From NCBI RefSeq assembly GCF_000717245.1, contig NZ_JNYQ01000002.1:558001-622000 (forward strand): a DNA stretch of 64,000 nt, in the 5' to 3' direction. Both the position numbers and the translations under genes were made by a program. Source of the stretch: Kitasatospora papulosa. Lineage in GTDB: Bacteria; Actinomycetota; Actinomycetes; Streptomycetales; Streptomycetaceae. Shown one piece after another: positions 53,103-61,539 of this stretch; position 1 is the first letter of the stretch, and each line of letters starts with the position of its first letter. The notes beneath the pieces are model-generated. The model had not been told where the DNA came from, made no database searches, and was given only the letters and a program-made list of their open reading frames with translations.

Positions 53103-54638
53103 TTACGGCGAGGGCGTCGGGACGCTCGGGGAGGGGGACGGGCTCTTCAGGTTCTCCTCCGGGAGATGGCGGCTCACCTCTGCCGTCGTGAGGCCGAGAC
53201 CGCCGAGGGTGATCTCGTCCCAGGCCTGCAGATGCCGGGTGGGGCGGTCCAGGTAGAGCACCGAGGCGCGTACCTTCTCGGGCTTCTGGTTCTGTACGGC
53301 GCGCAGGCCGCCGCCGCCCGTGGAGCCCTCGACCTTCAGCCGCGTACCGAACGGCAGCAGTTGGTTGACCCGGTGGTGCACATGGCCGGCCAGGACCAGC
53401 GGAACCGTTCCGTCCGTCTCCCGCGCCGCGTTCGGGTCGTGCGCCACGGCGATGTCCACCGGAGTGCCCGCCCGCTTCTGGTCGCGCAGGGCCGAGGCGA
53501 GGCGCATGCCGGCCAGCTGCTCGGAGGCCTTGCCGCCGGTCGGACGCGAGCGGTCCGGGGTGAACTGCGGGTCGCCGGTCCCCGCGATCCTCAGCCCGGC
53601 CAGGCTCACCGCGTCGCCCTCGTCCAGGACGTAGGCGTTCCTCGTCTTCGCCAGATAGGCCTGGGTCTGCTTCGAGTCGTGGTTGCCCCTGACCCAGACA
53701 TAGGGCGCGCCGAGGTTGCGGACCGGGTCCAGGAAGCCGTTCTCGGCGGCCGTGCCGTGGTCCATCGTGTCGCCGGAGTCGATGATCACGTCGATCTCGT
53801 ACTGCTCGACGAGCGAGGCGATGATGTGCCAGGCGGCCGGGTTGAGATGGATGTCGGAGACGTGCAGGACGCGGATGGTCGCGGGGTCCGGCTGGTACAC
53901 GGGCAGCGTGGACGTGGCGTCGTACAGCTTGGTGACGTTGGTGACCAGGCGGGCGAGTTCCTGCTGGTAGACGTCGAACTCGGTGACGATCGAGCGGGCG
54001 TCGCCGACGACCGACGGGGCGCTGGACAGGAGCCCGGAGAACTTCGGCTCCAGGACGGACTTCGGGTTCCAGGTGGCGTACGCGCTGACGCCCGAGGCGG
54101 CCAGCAGCACCAGGGCGAGGCCACCGGCGGCCAGGGCGCGGCGCGGGCGCCGGTAGACGACGAGGCCGAGGGCGGTGGCGCCGGAGACCACGGCCACGCA
54201 GGAGCGGACGGCGAGCTCGCGGGTGCCGGAGGCGACGTCGCCGGTGACCTCGTCCTGCAGACCGGAGAGGCGTTCGGGGTGCTTGACCAGGGCCTGCGAG
54301 CGCTCCGGGTCCAGCTGGTCCACGTCCACGTCCAGACGGACCGGGGCGTGGTGGGATTCCAGTTCCAGGGCGCCGAGCGGTGACACGTTGATCTTGGTCC
54401 CGCCGCTCACCGAGGGCCGCAGGGTCATGGTGGTGTCCATGGGCCCCACCGGCGTACGCACACTGCCGACGACCAGCAGCCCGAGCCAGGCGCCCAGCAC
54501 GACCACCGCCAGCAGGCCGAGCGCGCGCTTCCAGGGGTGCGGGGTCGGGGCGAGCCCTCCGACGGTCGCGGCGGCGCGCGGACGGGAGCGGAAGAGGCGG
54601 CGGACACGGACGGCTGCGGCGTGGAACGGGCGTGCCAT
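53103..54638 (-). CDS. Membrane-anchored metallophosphoesterase
   Basis: 511 aa from ATG 54638 (MARPFHAAAVRVRRLF). A membrane helix at about residues 38-56 and two more hydrophobic segments around 150-205, then a calcineurin-like phosphoesterase domain: VLHVSDIHLN (about 265), DVIIDSGDTMDHG, YVWVRGNHDS, DIAVAHDPNAA and VLAGHVHHR carry the two-metal ligands in order. Proline/serine-rich C-terminus. Substrate unknown (phosphodiester or nucleotide). Divergent from the metallopeptidase gene. Confidence 0.88.
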   Translation of the reverse strand: MARPFHAAAVRVRRLFRSRPRAAATVGGLAPTPHPWKRALGLLAVVVLGAWLGLLVVGSVRTPVGPMDTTMTLRPSVSGGTKINVSPLGALELESHHAPVRLDVDVDQLDPERSQALVKHPERLSGLQDEVTGDVASGTRELAVRSCVAVVSGATALGLVVYRRPRRALAAGGLALVLLAASGVSAYATWNPKSVLEPKFSGLLSSAPSVVGDARSIVTEFDVYQQELARLVTNVTKLYDATSTLPVYQPDPATIRVLHVSDIHLNPAAWHIIASLVEQYEIDVIIDSGDTMDHGTAAENGFLDPVRNLGAPYVWVRGNHDSKQTQAYLAKTRNAYVLDEGDAVSLAGLRIAGTGDPQFTPDRSRPTGGKASEQLAGMRLASALRDQKRAGTPVDIAVAHDPNAARETDGTVPLVLAGHVHHRVNQLLPFGTRLKVEGSTGGGGLRAVQNQKPEKVRASVLYLDRPTRHLQAWDEITLGGLGLTTAEVSRHLPEENLKSPSPSPSVPTPSP

Positions 54639-54762
54639 TGGGCGCGTATGCCCCGTTCGGGCGGTGGACATGCGGGGCCGCGGGGAGGCGTGGGCCGGGC
54701 GGGTGGCCCACGGGCCGGGTGCGGCCCGCCCCTCCCGGATCCGCGTACGTGACAATGGCGGT

Positions 54763-55116
54763 GTGCTGGAGATGACGCGCGAGGAGTTCGAAGAGCTGGT
54801 GAGCCTGGCTCTTGACCGTGTCCCGCCGGAGCTGATGCGGCTGATGGACAACGTCGCGGTGTTCGTGGAGGAGGAGCCGGAGGACCCGGAGGACCGGGAG
54901 CTCCTCGGCCTCTACGAGGGGACGCCGCTCACCGAGCGCGGCGAGTGGTACGCCGGGGTGCTGCCCGACCGGATCACCATCTACCGGGGGCCGACGCTGC
55001 GGATGTGCGAGACCCGCGAGGACGTGGTCGCCGAGACCGAGATCACCGTGGTCCACGAGATCGCCCACCACTTCGGCATCGACGACGAGCGGCTCCACGA
55101 GCTGGGGTACGGGTGA
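54763..55116 (+). CDS. Minimal metallopeptidase (HExxH, DUF1025-type)
   Basis: 117 aa from GTG 54763 (VLEMTREEFEELV), or 114 aa from ATG 54772. The whole protein is a tiny zincin: acidic helix, LGLYEGTPLTERG, DRITIYRGP, and the zinc motif TVVHEIAHHFGIDDERL with HEIAH near the C-terminus. Peptidase activity has not been shown for the family. Its stop overlaps the first fluC start by 4 bp. Confidence 0.88.
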   Translation: MLEMTREEFEELVSLALDRVPPELMRLMDNVAVFVEEEPEDPEDRELLGLYEGTPLTERGEWYAGVLPDRITIYRGPTLRMCETREDVVAETEITVVHEIAHHFGIDDERLHELGYG

Positions 55117-55610
55117 GCACCCAGGACCCGCCGCCCCACCGGCCGTCCGTCGACCCGGACGTCGACCTGTCCGTGCCCGCGCAGCGTGCCGAGACCGCGG
55201 GTTCCGGCCGGTGGCGGGTCCTGGCGGTGATCGCCGCGGGCGGCGCCCTGGGATCGGCGGCGCGGTACGCGGCCTCGCTCGCCTGGCCGGCGGCCGAGGG
55301 CGGTTTCCCCTGGGCGGTCTTCACCGTCAACGTGACGGGCTGCGCCCTGATCGGTGTGCTGATGGTGCTGGTCGCGGAGCGGGGCACGGTCACGCACCCC
55401 CTGGTGCGGCCGTTCCTGGGGGTCGGGGTGCTCGGCGGGTTCACCACGTTCTCGACGTACGCCGCCGACGTGTCGAAGCTGCTGGCCAGTCAGGAAGTGG
55501 TGACGGCCATGGGGTACGCGGCGGGCACGGCCGTGGTGGCGCTCGCCGCGGTGTGGGGTGCGGCCGTGCTCACCCGGGCGGTCGTGGACGGACGGCGGAG
55601 GGCGTCGTGA
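55113..55610 (+). CDS. fluC: Fluoride channel FluC/CrcB, first of tandem pair
   Basis: 165 aa from GTG 55113 (MSTQDPPPH), with a 37-residue soluble extension that the second copy lacks. Four helices with family motifs GGALGSAARYAASL, TVNVTGCALIGVLM and GVLGGFTTFSTYAAD (fluoride-lining Phe/Thr/Ser). Exports fluoride passively. Overlaps both neighbours by 4 bp. Confidence 0.92.
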   Translation: MSTQDPPPHRPSVDPDVDLSVPAQRAETAGSGRWRVLAVIAAGGALGSAARYAASLAWPAAEGGFPWAVFTVNVTGCALIGVLMVLVAERGTVTHPLVRPFLGVGVLGGFTTFSTYAADVSKLLASQEVVTAMGYAAGTAVVALAAVWGAAVLTRAVVDGRRRAS

Positions 55611-55975
55611 ACTGGCTGCTGGTCGTCCTCGGGGGCGCCGTCGGGGCGCCGCTGCGCTATCTGACGGACCGTGCGGTGCAGGCGCGGCACGGCGCAGGGC
55701 TGCCGTACGTCTTCCCGTGGGGGACGTTCACGGTGAACGCGGCCGGCAGCCTGCTGCTCGGTGTGCTGACCGGCGCCACGGTGTCCGCCCCTGTCCACGC
55801 GTTGCTGGGGACGGGCCTGTGCGGGGCGCTGACGACGTATTCGACGTTCTCGTACGAGACGCTGCGGCTGGCCGAGGAGGGCCGCGGCTTCCTCGCCGGG
55901 GCGAACGTGCTGGCATCCCTGCTGGTGGGGCTCGGGGCGGTCTTCCTCGGGGCGGAACTGGCCGGGGGCTTCTGA
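55607..55975 (+). CDS. fluC: Fluoride channel FluC/CrcB, second of tandem pair
   Basis: 122 aa from GTG 55607 (MNWLLVVLGGAVGAPLRYLTD). Same motifs: GAVGAPLRYLTDRAV, TVNAAGSLLLGVL, TGLCGALTTYSTFSYE. Tandem FluC genes usually encode two subunits of opposite topology that assemble as an antiparallel heterodimer. No fluoride riboswitch is visible before the operon. Confidence 0.92.
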   Translation: MNWLLVVLGGAVGAPLRYLTDRAVQARHGAGLPYVFPWGTFTVNAAGSLLLGVLTGATVSAPVHALLGTGLCGALTTYSTFSYETLRLAEEGRGFLAGANVLASLLVGLGAVFLGAELAGGF

Positions 55976-56110
55976 GCCGTCCGGGAGGGCGGTCGGGGAG
56001 GGCGGTCCGGGATACCGGGGCGTGTCCGGGCGTGTCCCCGGTGGGGGCATGGGAGTTGGACACATCGCTCCCGCGTTCCCGCCCTTCCTCTCCTCCCCGG
56101 AGGTCCACCC

Positions 56111-56668
56111 GTGCGCCAGTTGTCCGCCCGCGTCCGCTGGGCAGCCGTCACCGCGCTGACGGTCGCCGCGTCCACAGGCTGTGTGAGCGTCGGCGACGAC
56201 GCCGGGAAGCCCGCCCCTTCGCGTTCCGCCGACCGCAAGGGCGCGTCCGCCCTGCCGGACGGGGACACCGTGTCCGGCACCGGCAGGTCCGGCTCCGGCG
56301 GTGGCCGCGCCGAGGCGCAGTCCGACCGGGGAGCGTCGCGCAAGCCGGATGCGAAGGCCTCGGGCCGTGGCCCGTCGGCGGAACCGGGCAGGGCGGTGCC
56401 GGTGCCCGCCGGCCCCGGTACCCCGGAGCCCTCCCGGGGCGGCCCCCTGCCCACCCCGGAGCCGAGCGCCCCGGGCCCGGGTGAGCCGCCGCCCCCGCCG
56501 GTCGTCCCCGAGGAGCCCCCGGCCTCGCCCGAGCCGGAGCCCTCGTCGCCGCCGGAGCAGCCCTCGGCCTCGCCGGCGGCGCAGACCCACACGGACGCGG
56601 CGGGGATGCCGGAGCGGGTCGGGACGTGGCCCACTCCGCGGGTGTCACCGCAGGTCGCACCGGTGTGA
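56111..56668 (+). CDS. Proline-rich lipoprotein, function unknown
   Basis: 185 aa from GTG 56111. Lipoprotein signal (VRWAAVTALTVAASTGC, lipobox ASTGC, cysteine about residue 24). The mature protein is a disordered Pro/Ser/Gly/Glu-rich chain with no globular domain, reading like a spacer or cell-wall-spanning tether. Codon use is normal for the genome. It follows the fluoride channels by 135 bp. Confidence 0.65.
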   Translation: MRQLSARVRWAAVTALTVAASTGCVSVGDDAGKPAPSRSADRKGASALPDGDTVSGTGRSGSGGGRAEAQSDRGASRKPDAKASGRGPSAEPGRAVPVPAGPGTPEPSRGGPLPTPEPSAPGPGEPPPPPVVPEEPPASPEPEPSSPPEQPSASPAAQTHTDAAGMPERVGTWPTPRVSPQVAPV

Positions 56669-56679
56669 GGGGGGTCGGT

Positions 56680-56709
56680 TTGCGCGATGGGGGGGAGGGT
56701 GCGTATGGT
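56680..56709 (+). promoter_or_regulatory. Promoter of the DEAD-box helicase gene
   Basis: TTGCGC at 56680-56685, 18-bp spacer, TATGGT at 56704-56709. Transcription from here would give a 5' UTR of about 150 nt. Confidence 0.5.
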
Positions 56710-56805
56710 AGTAGATCGCTTGATCCCATTGCCCGGCGCCGACACAGAAGAGCGCCGTGTGGCGCGTACTCTCCCTTGCCGTGGCTGGACCGCATTGAGG
56801 CGGTC

Positions 56806-56870
56806 GAAATTGCGAAAACACGGAGTTACGGGCGCGTGCCGAGACTCCGGAAGGTTTCGCATTTCGCATG
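56806..56870 (+). promoter_or_regulatory. 5' UTR hairpin covering the ribosome site of the DEAD-box helicase
   Basis: Outer stem GAAATTGCGAAA (56806-56817) pairs with TTTCGCATTTC (56855-56865, one-base mismatch in length); inner stem CGGAGT (56821-56826) pairs with ACTCCG (56844-56849), with a further GGC/GCC pairing inside. The ribosome site GGAAGG (56848-56853) sits between the two stems and the ATG (56868) directly follows the outer arm. Confidence 0.6.
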
Positions 56871-58823
56871 TCAATTTCCAGTTCTGACCACACCGTCATG
56901 CCCGAGAACGACGTCGAGAACATCGAGGTCGTCGAGGCCGCCGAAGCCGTAGTGGCCCAGGCCGACGAGACCCCCGTCGCGGACACCTCCGCCGCGGACA
57001 CCGCCGAAGAGGCCGCGGAGGACGCCGAGCCGAGCGTCACCTTCGCCGATCTCGGACTGCCCGAGGGCGTCGTCCGCAAGCTCGCGCAGAACGGTGTGAC
57101 CACCCCCTTCCCGATCCAGGCCGCGACCATCCCGGACGCCCTGGCCGGCAAGGACATCCTGGGCCGTGGCCGCACCGGCTCCGGCAAGACGCTCTCCTTC
57201 GGTCTGCCGACCCTGGCCGCACTGGCCGGCGGGCACACCGAGAAGAAGAAGCCCCGCGCGATCATCCTCACGCCGACCCGTGAGCTCGCCATGCAGGTCG
57301 CGGACGCGCTGCAGCCCTACGGCGACGTGCTCGGCCTGAAGATGAAGGTCGTCTGCGGCGGTACGTCGATGGGCAACCAGATCTACGCGCTGGAGCGCGG
57401 TGTCGACGTCCTCGTCGCCACCCCGGGCCGGCTGCGCGACATCATCAACCGTGGCGCCTGCTCCCTGGAGAACGTCCAGGTCGCGGTCCTCGACGAGGCC
57501 GACCAGATGTCGGACCTGGGCTTCCTGCCCGAGGTCACCGAGCTGCTCGACCAGATCCCCGGTGGCGGCCAGCGCATGCTCTTCTCCGCCACGATGGAGA
57601 ACGAGATCGGCACGCTCGTCAAGCGCTACCTGAGCAACCCGGTCACCCACGAGGTCGACAGCGCGCAGGGCAACGTCTCGACCATGTCGCACCACGTCCT
57701 CGTCGTGAAGCCGAAGGACAAGGCGCCGGTCACGGCCGCGATCGCCGCCCGCAAGGGCCGCACGATCATCTTCGTCCGCACCCAGCTGGGCGCCGACCGC
57801 ATCGCCGAGCAGCTCATCGAGTCCGGCGTGAAGGCCGACGCGCTGCACGGCGGCATGACGCAGGGCGCCCGTACCCGCGTCCTCGAGGACTTCAAGAAGG
57901 GCTACGTCAACGCCCTGGTCGCCACCGACGTCGCCGCCCGCGGCATCCACGTCGACGGCATCGACCTCGTCCTGAACGTGGACCCGGCCGGCGACCACAA
58001 GGACTACCTGCACCGCTCGGGCCGTACCGCGCGTGCCGGCCGCTCCGGTGTCGTCGTCTCGCTGGCGCTTCCGCACCAGCGCCGCCAGATCTTCCGCCTG
58101 ATGGAGGACGCGGGCGTCGACGCCTCGCGCCACATCGTGCAGGGCGCGGGCGTCTTCGAGCCCGAGGTCGCCGAGATCACGGGCGCCCGTTCGCTGACCG
58201 AGGTCCAGGCCGACTCCGCGAACAACGCGGCCAAGCAGGCCGAGCGTGAGGCCGCCGACCTCACCAAGCAGCTGGAGCGCGTCCAGCGCCGTGCCGTCGA
58301 GCTGCGCGAGGAGGCCGACCGTCTGGTCGCCCGTGCCGCCCGCGAGCGGGGCGACGACCCGGAGGCGGCGGTGGCGGAGGTCGCTGCCGAGGCCGAGGCC
58401 GCGCTCGTCGCCGCTTCCGTCCCCGAACAGCCGGCCGCACGCGAGGACCGTCGCGACGACCGGGGTAACTACGCCCGTCGTGACGACCGTGGCGACCGCC
58501 GTGACGACCGTGGCGGCTACCGCGGCGGCAACGACCGCGTCGGTGAGCGCAGCGGCCGTCCCTCCGGTGGCAGCGGCTACCGCGGCAGCAACGACCGTCC
58601 GTCGTTCCGCAGCAGCGGCGACCGTCGTGACGACCGTCCGTCCGGTGGCTTCCGCTCCGGTGGCGGCGACCGTCGTGACGACCGTGGCGGCCGTTCCTTC
58701 GAGCGTCGTCGCACGGTCGTCGTGACGACCACCGCGGTGGCACCGGCACGGGTACCGGCACCGGCACCTTCGGCCGCCGTGACGACAAGCCGCGCTGGAA
58801 GCGCAACGGCTGAGTCCGGCTGA
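56868..58823 (+). CDS. DEAD-box RNA helicase with frameshifted C-terminus
   Basis: 651 aa from ATG 56868. Acidic N-terminal 55 residues; Q motif region FADLGLPEGVVRKLAQNGVTTPFPIQ; Walker A GRTGSGKT at 101-108; PTREL; VLDEADQM; FSATMEN; GRTARAGRSG near 390. A coiled segment (440-500) and an Arg/Asp/Gly-rich RNA-binding tail (RRDDRG repeats, 520-610) follow. After SFERRR at about 616 the frame turns into VVVTTTAVAPARVPAP, while the +1-shifted frame continues RRDDHRGGTGTG ... RRDDKPRWKRNG, the conserved end of this helicase, to a TGA at 58811-58813. A one-base loss near 58715 explains it. Confidence 0.92.
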   Translation: MSISSSDHTVMPENDVENIEVVEAAEAVVAQADETPVADTSAADTAEEAAEDAEPSVTFADLGLPEGVVRKLAQNGVTTPFPIQAATIPDALAGKDILGRGRTGSGKTLSFGLPTLAALAGGHTEKKKPRAIILTPTRELAMQVADALQPYGDVLGLKMKVVCGGTSMGNQIYALERGVDVLVATPGRLRDIINRGACSLENVQVAVLDEADQMSDLGFLPEVTELLDQIPGGGQRMLFSATMENEIGTLVKRYLSNPVTHEVDSAQGNVSTMSHHVLVVKPKDKAPVTAAIAARKGRTIIFVRTQLGADRIAEQLIESGVKADALHGGMTQGARTRVLEDFKKGYVNALVATDVAARGIHVDGIDLVLNVDPAGDHKDYLHRSGRTARAGRSGVVVSLALPHQRRQIFRLMEDAGVDASRHIVQGAGVFEPEVAEITGARSLTEVQADSANNAAKQAEREAADLTKQLERVQRRAVELREEADRLVARAARERGDDPEAAVAEVAAEAEAALVAASVPEQPAAREDRRDDRGNYARRDDRGDRRDDRGGYRGGNDRVGERSGRPSGGSGYRGSNDRPSFRSSGDRRDDRPSGGFRSGGGDRRDDRGGRSFERRRTVVVTTTAVAPARVPAPAPSAAVTTSRAGSATAESG

Positions 58824-58836
58824 CCGACTGAGCGGT

Positions 58837-58880
58837 CCTCGGGGCCCGTACGGCACTTCGGTGCGGTACGGGCCCCGAGG
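58837..58880 (+). terminator. Terminator after the DEAD-box helicase
   Basis: Perfect 15-bp inverted repeat (58837-58851 with 58866-58880) whose 14-nt loop can also pair (GGCAC/GTGCG partly). Confidence 0.75.
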
Positions 58881-58916
58881 CGTTTCCGGCGAGCCCCCGA
58901 GGGCATCGCTGGGGGC

Positions 58917-60473
58917 ATGACAAACGACGAAGCGGTGGCCGCCGAGCCACCACCGGACGCCCTCCAGGGCCCGCCGGCCGCCCTCTCCGACGAGCAGCGG
59001 CTGGCCGAACTCGGCTACACCCAGGTGCTCGCGCGCCGGATGTCCGCCTTCTCCAACTACGCGGTCTCCTTCACGATCATCTCGGTTCTCTCCGGCTGTC
59101 TGACGCTGTACCTCTTCGGCATGAACACCGGCGGGCCCGCCGTCATCACCTGGGGCTGGATCGGCGTCGGGCTGATGACGCTGTTCGTCGGGCTGGCCAT
59201 GGCGGAGATCTGCTCGGCGTACCCGACGTCCGCGGGGCTCTACTTCTGGGCCCACCGCCTCGCCCCGCCGCGCTCGGCGGCCGCCTGGGCCTGGTTCGCC
59301 GGCTGGTTCAACGTGCTCGGACAGGTCGCCGTCACCGCCGGCATCGACTTCGGGGCGGCGTCGTTCCTCGGGGCGTACCTGAACCTCCAGTTCGGCTTCG
59401 AGGTCACCCCCGGCCGGACGATCCTGCTCTTCGCGGCGATCCTGGTCCTCCACGGTCTGCTGAACACCTTCGGTGTCGGCATCGTCGCCTTCCTCAACAA
59501 CGTCAGCGTGTGGTGGCACGTGGTCGGGGTCGCCGTCATCGTGGGCGCGCTCACCTTCGTGCCGGACTCGCACCGGTCGGCGTCGTACGTCTTCACCGAG
59601 TTCGTCAACAACACCGGCTGGGGCAGCGGCTTCTACGTCGTGATGATCGGCCTGCTGATGGCGCAGTACACCTTCACCGGGTACGACGCGTCCGCCCATA
59701 TGACGGAGGAGACCCACGACGCCGCCGTGGCGGGCCCGCGCGGCATCGTGCAGTCCATCTGGACGTCCTGGATCGCCGGGTTCGTGCTCCTGCTGGGCTT
59801 CACCTTCGCCATCCAGTCGTACGACGGCGCCCTGAACTCCCCGACCGGTGCCCCGCCCGCCCAGATCCTGCTGGACGCGCTCGGCGCCACCACGGGCAAG
59901 CTCCTGCTGCTCGTCGTGATCGGGGCCCAGCTCTTCTGCGGCATGGCCTCCGTGACCGCCAACAGCCGCATGATCTACGCCTTCTCGCGCGACGGGGCGC
60001 TGCCCTTCTCCCGGGTCTGGCACACGGTCAGCCCCCGCACCCGCACGCCCGTCGCGGCGGTCTGGCTGGCCGCTCTCGGCGCCCTGGCCCTCGGCCTGCC
60101 GTACCTGATCAACGTCACGGCGTACGCCGCGGTGACCTCCATCGCGGTCATCGGCCTCTACATCGCCTACGTCATCCCCACCCTGCTCAGACTGCTGCGC
60201 GGTGACGACTTCGTCCGGGGCCCCTGGCACCTGGGCCGCTGGTCCCGGCCCGTCGGGATCGTCGCGGTGACCTGGGTCGGAGTGATCACGGTGCTCTTCA
60301 TGCTGCCCCAGGTGTCCCCGGTCACCTGGGAGAGCTTCAACTACGCGCCGCTGGCCGTGCTGGTGGTGCTCGGCTTCGCCGCCGTGTGGTGGCTGGTCTC
60401 GGCCCGCCACTGGTTCCTCAAGCCGACCGCGGCCGATCACAAGCGCACGATCCCGGACGAATCCGCGGACTGA
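58917..60473 (+). CDS. APC-family amino acid/amine permease (GABA/choline-type)
   Basis: 518 aa from ATG 58917. Twelve hydrophobic helices after a 45-residue soluble N-terminus; the first helix pair (RRMSAFSNYAVSFTIISVLSG ... NTGGPAVITWGWIGVGLM) with the GGP loop and SAYPTSAGLYFWAHRL is characteristic of the ACT/eukaryotic-GABA-permease branch. TMs continue through PYLINVTAYAAVTSIAVIGLYIAY to the C-terminal LVSARHWF. Probably proton-coupled uptake of an amino acid or amine; substrate not predictable. Confidence 0.9.
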   Translation: MTNDEAVAAEPPPDALQGPPAALSDEQRLAELGYTQVLARRMSAFSNYAVSFTIISVLSGCLTLYLFGMNTGGPAVITWGWIGVGLMTLFVGLAMAEICSAYPTSAGLYFWAHRLAPPRSAAAWAWFAGWFNVLGQVAVTAGIDFGAASFLGAYLNLQFGFEVTPGRTILLFAAILVLHGLLNTFGVGIVAFLNNVSVWWHVVGVAVIVGALTFVPDSHRSASYVFTEFVNNTGWGSGFYVVMIGLLMAQYTFTGYDASAHMTEETHDAAVAGPRGIVQSIWTSWIAGFVLLLGFTFAIQSYDGALNSPTGAPPAQILLDALGATTGKLLLLVVIGAQLFCGMASVTANSRMIYAFSRDGALPFSRVWHTVSPRTRTPVAAVWLAALGALALGLPYLINVTAYAAVTSIAVIGLYIAYVIPTLLRLLRGDDFVRGPWHLGRWSRPVGIVAVTWVGVITVLFMLPQVSPVTWESFNYAPLAVLVVLGFAAVWWLVSARHWFLKPTAADHKRTIPDESAD

Positions 60474-60496
60474 CCGGCCCCATCCCGCCCACGACA

Positions 60497-60532
60497 GGGC
60501 CCGGCACCGATACCCGATCGGCTGCCGGGCCC
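60497..60532 (+). terminator. Terminator after the permease
   Basis: Inverted repeat of 10 bp (60497-60506 with 60523-60532), 16-nt loop, 24 bp after the permease stop. Confidence 0.55.
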
Positions 60533-60564
60533 GGGGCAGCTATGCTCGGGGGGTGATCGATCCG

Positions 60565-60638
60565 GGGCCGTTAGCTCAATTGGTCAGAGCAGCGGACTTT
60601 TAATCCGTTGGTTGTGGGTTCGAGTCCCACACGGCCTA
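60565..60638 (+). tRNA. tRNA-Lys (TTT)
   Basis: Acceptor GGGCCGT pairing ACGGCCT (G-T at position 1), D-arm AGCTCAATTGGTCAGAGC, anticodon loop CTTTTAA between GCGGA and TCCGT (anticodon TTT), T-arm TGTGGGTTCGAGTCCCACA. CCA not encoded. Plus strand. Confidence 0.95.
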
Positions 60639-60673
60639 CCGACCGCAGGGCGCGGGGATGACCCCCCGACCTG

Positions 60674-60719
60674 CGACTGAGCGCCCCGTCCGGCCGAAGC
60701 CGGGCGGGGCGCTCAGTCG
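60674..60719 (+). terminator. Terminator after tRNA-Lys
   Basis: About 20-bp inverted repeat (60674-60694 with 60699-60719) with one wobble and a 4-nt GAA-type loop. Confidence 0.75.
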
Positions 60720-60798
60720 TGTCCGGACGGGGCGCGTCGGCGGGTGTGGCCCGTGCCCCGAGCCGTCCGTGCCTCGCCACCACGGTGAGGGGATCCGG

Positions 60799-60993
60799 TC
60801 AGCCGATCGTCCGCAGCACCAGCCGCACCACGGTCATGAGGCCTCGCCCGATCCAGCCGAGCAGCCCCAGTTCCGCGGCCAGTTCGGCGGCATCCACGGC
60901 CGTCTCCGCCCGGTCCGCGGATTCGGAACGGCACCGGGGGCAGGAGCGGGGTCGGCGGCGCTTCCGCGCCCCGCACTTCTCGCACTTCGCCAT
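60799..60993 (-). CDS. Small zinc-ribbon membrane-associated protein
   Basis: 64 aa from ATG 60993 (MAKCEKCGARKRRRPRSCPRCRSESAD). Two CxxC pairs (CEKC, CPRC) form a zinc ribbon in the first 22 residues, flanked by a very basic stretch. The C-terminal 35 residues are amphipathic to hydrophobic (LLGWIGRGLMTVVRLVLRTIG), suggesting membrane association. Function unknown. Confidence 0.7.
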   Translation of the reverse strand: MAKCEKCGARKRRRPRSCPRCRSESADRAETAVDAAELAAELGLLGWIGRGLMTVVRLVLRTIG

Positions 60994-61057
60994 GGCCTCA
61001 CGCCTCGTTCGCGCGGGCGCCGTGGTCGGCGCCCGGGTATCGGTCGATGATGCTTGC

Positions 61058-61375
61058 TCAGGCGGTGGCGGTGCGTGCGGTCCGGCCGCGCAGCCAGCGG
61101 TACGCGGCACCGAGCGCCAGCGCCTGGACGACGGCTCCGACGGCGACGCCCGCGAAGGCCAGGGAGCCGGGGAGGGCCGTGAACAGCATAGAGGTCGGGG
61201 CGGTCACGATGAACAGCCAGACCCCGGCGAGACTGGCGTCCGCCCGCTCGACGAGAAGCGCGTCCAGCACGACCCACACGCCGACTGCGGCCACGGCGGC
61301 CAGGTAGCCCAGGGCGACGGGGTTCAGCAGGTGGTGACGAAGGGACTGGGGCAGGGTACGCGGCGAGGCAGCCAT
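61058..61375 (-). CDS. SCO4225-family membrane protein
   Basis: 105 aa from ATG 61375 (MAASPRTLPQSLRHHLLNP). Three membrane helices: GYLAAVAAVGVWVVLDALL, AGVWLFIVTAPTSMLFTAL and FAGVAVGAVVQALALGAAY, then a basic tail. Pattern matches the Streptomyces SCO4225 family; no function known. The frame extends 25 codons further upstream without conserved content. Confidence 0.8.
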   Translation of the reverse strand: MAASPRTLPQSLRHHLLNPVALGYLAAVAAVGVWVVLDALLVERADASLAGVWLFIVTAPTSMLFTALPGSLAFAGVAVGAVVQALALGAAYRWLRGRTARTATA

Positions 61376-61539
61376 GTCTAACTCCGATGTGAGGAAACCG
61401 TGTTGCTCGGTGTGAGACACACGATGCCGTCGGGGCGGCGGCTGCGGCATGAGTACTCATACCCATGTTCGTATGGTGACGCCCTGCTCGGTCTCATCGG
61501 GTGCTTCGGCCTCACCGGGTAGGTAGCGGTCGTCCCGTC

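Noticed and set aside
58440..58715. Tandem CGTCGTGACGACCGTGG repeats
   Set aside because: They encode the RRDDRG RNA-binding tail of the helicase; not a CRISPR array or integration site, though slippage there may have caused the frameshift.
56871..60440. A 1189-codon minus-strand open frame across helicase and permease
   Set aside because: It lies antisense to two conserved genes and through a strong terminator; composition is repetitive shadow.
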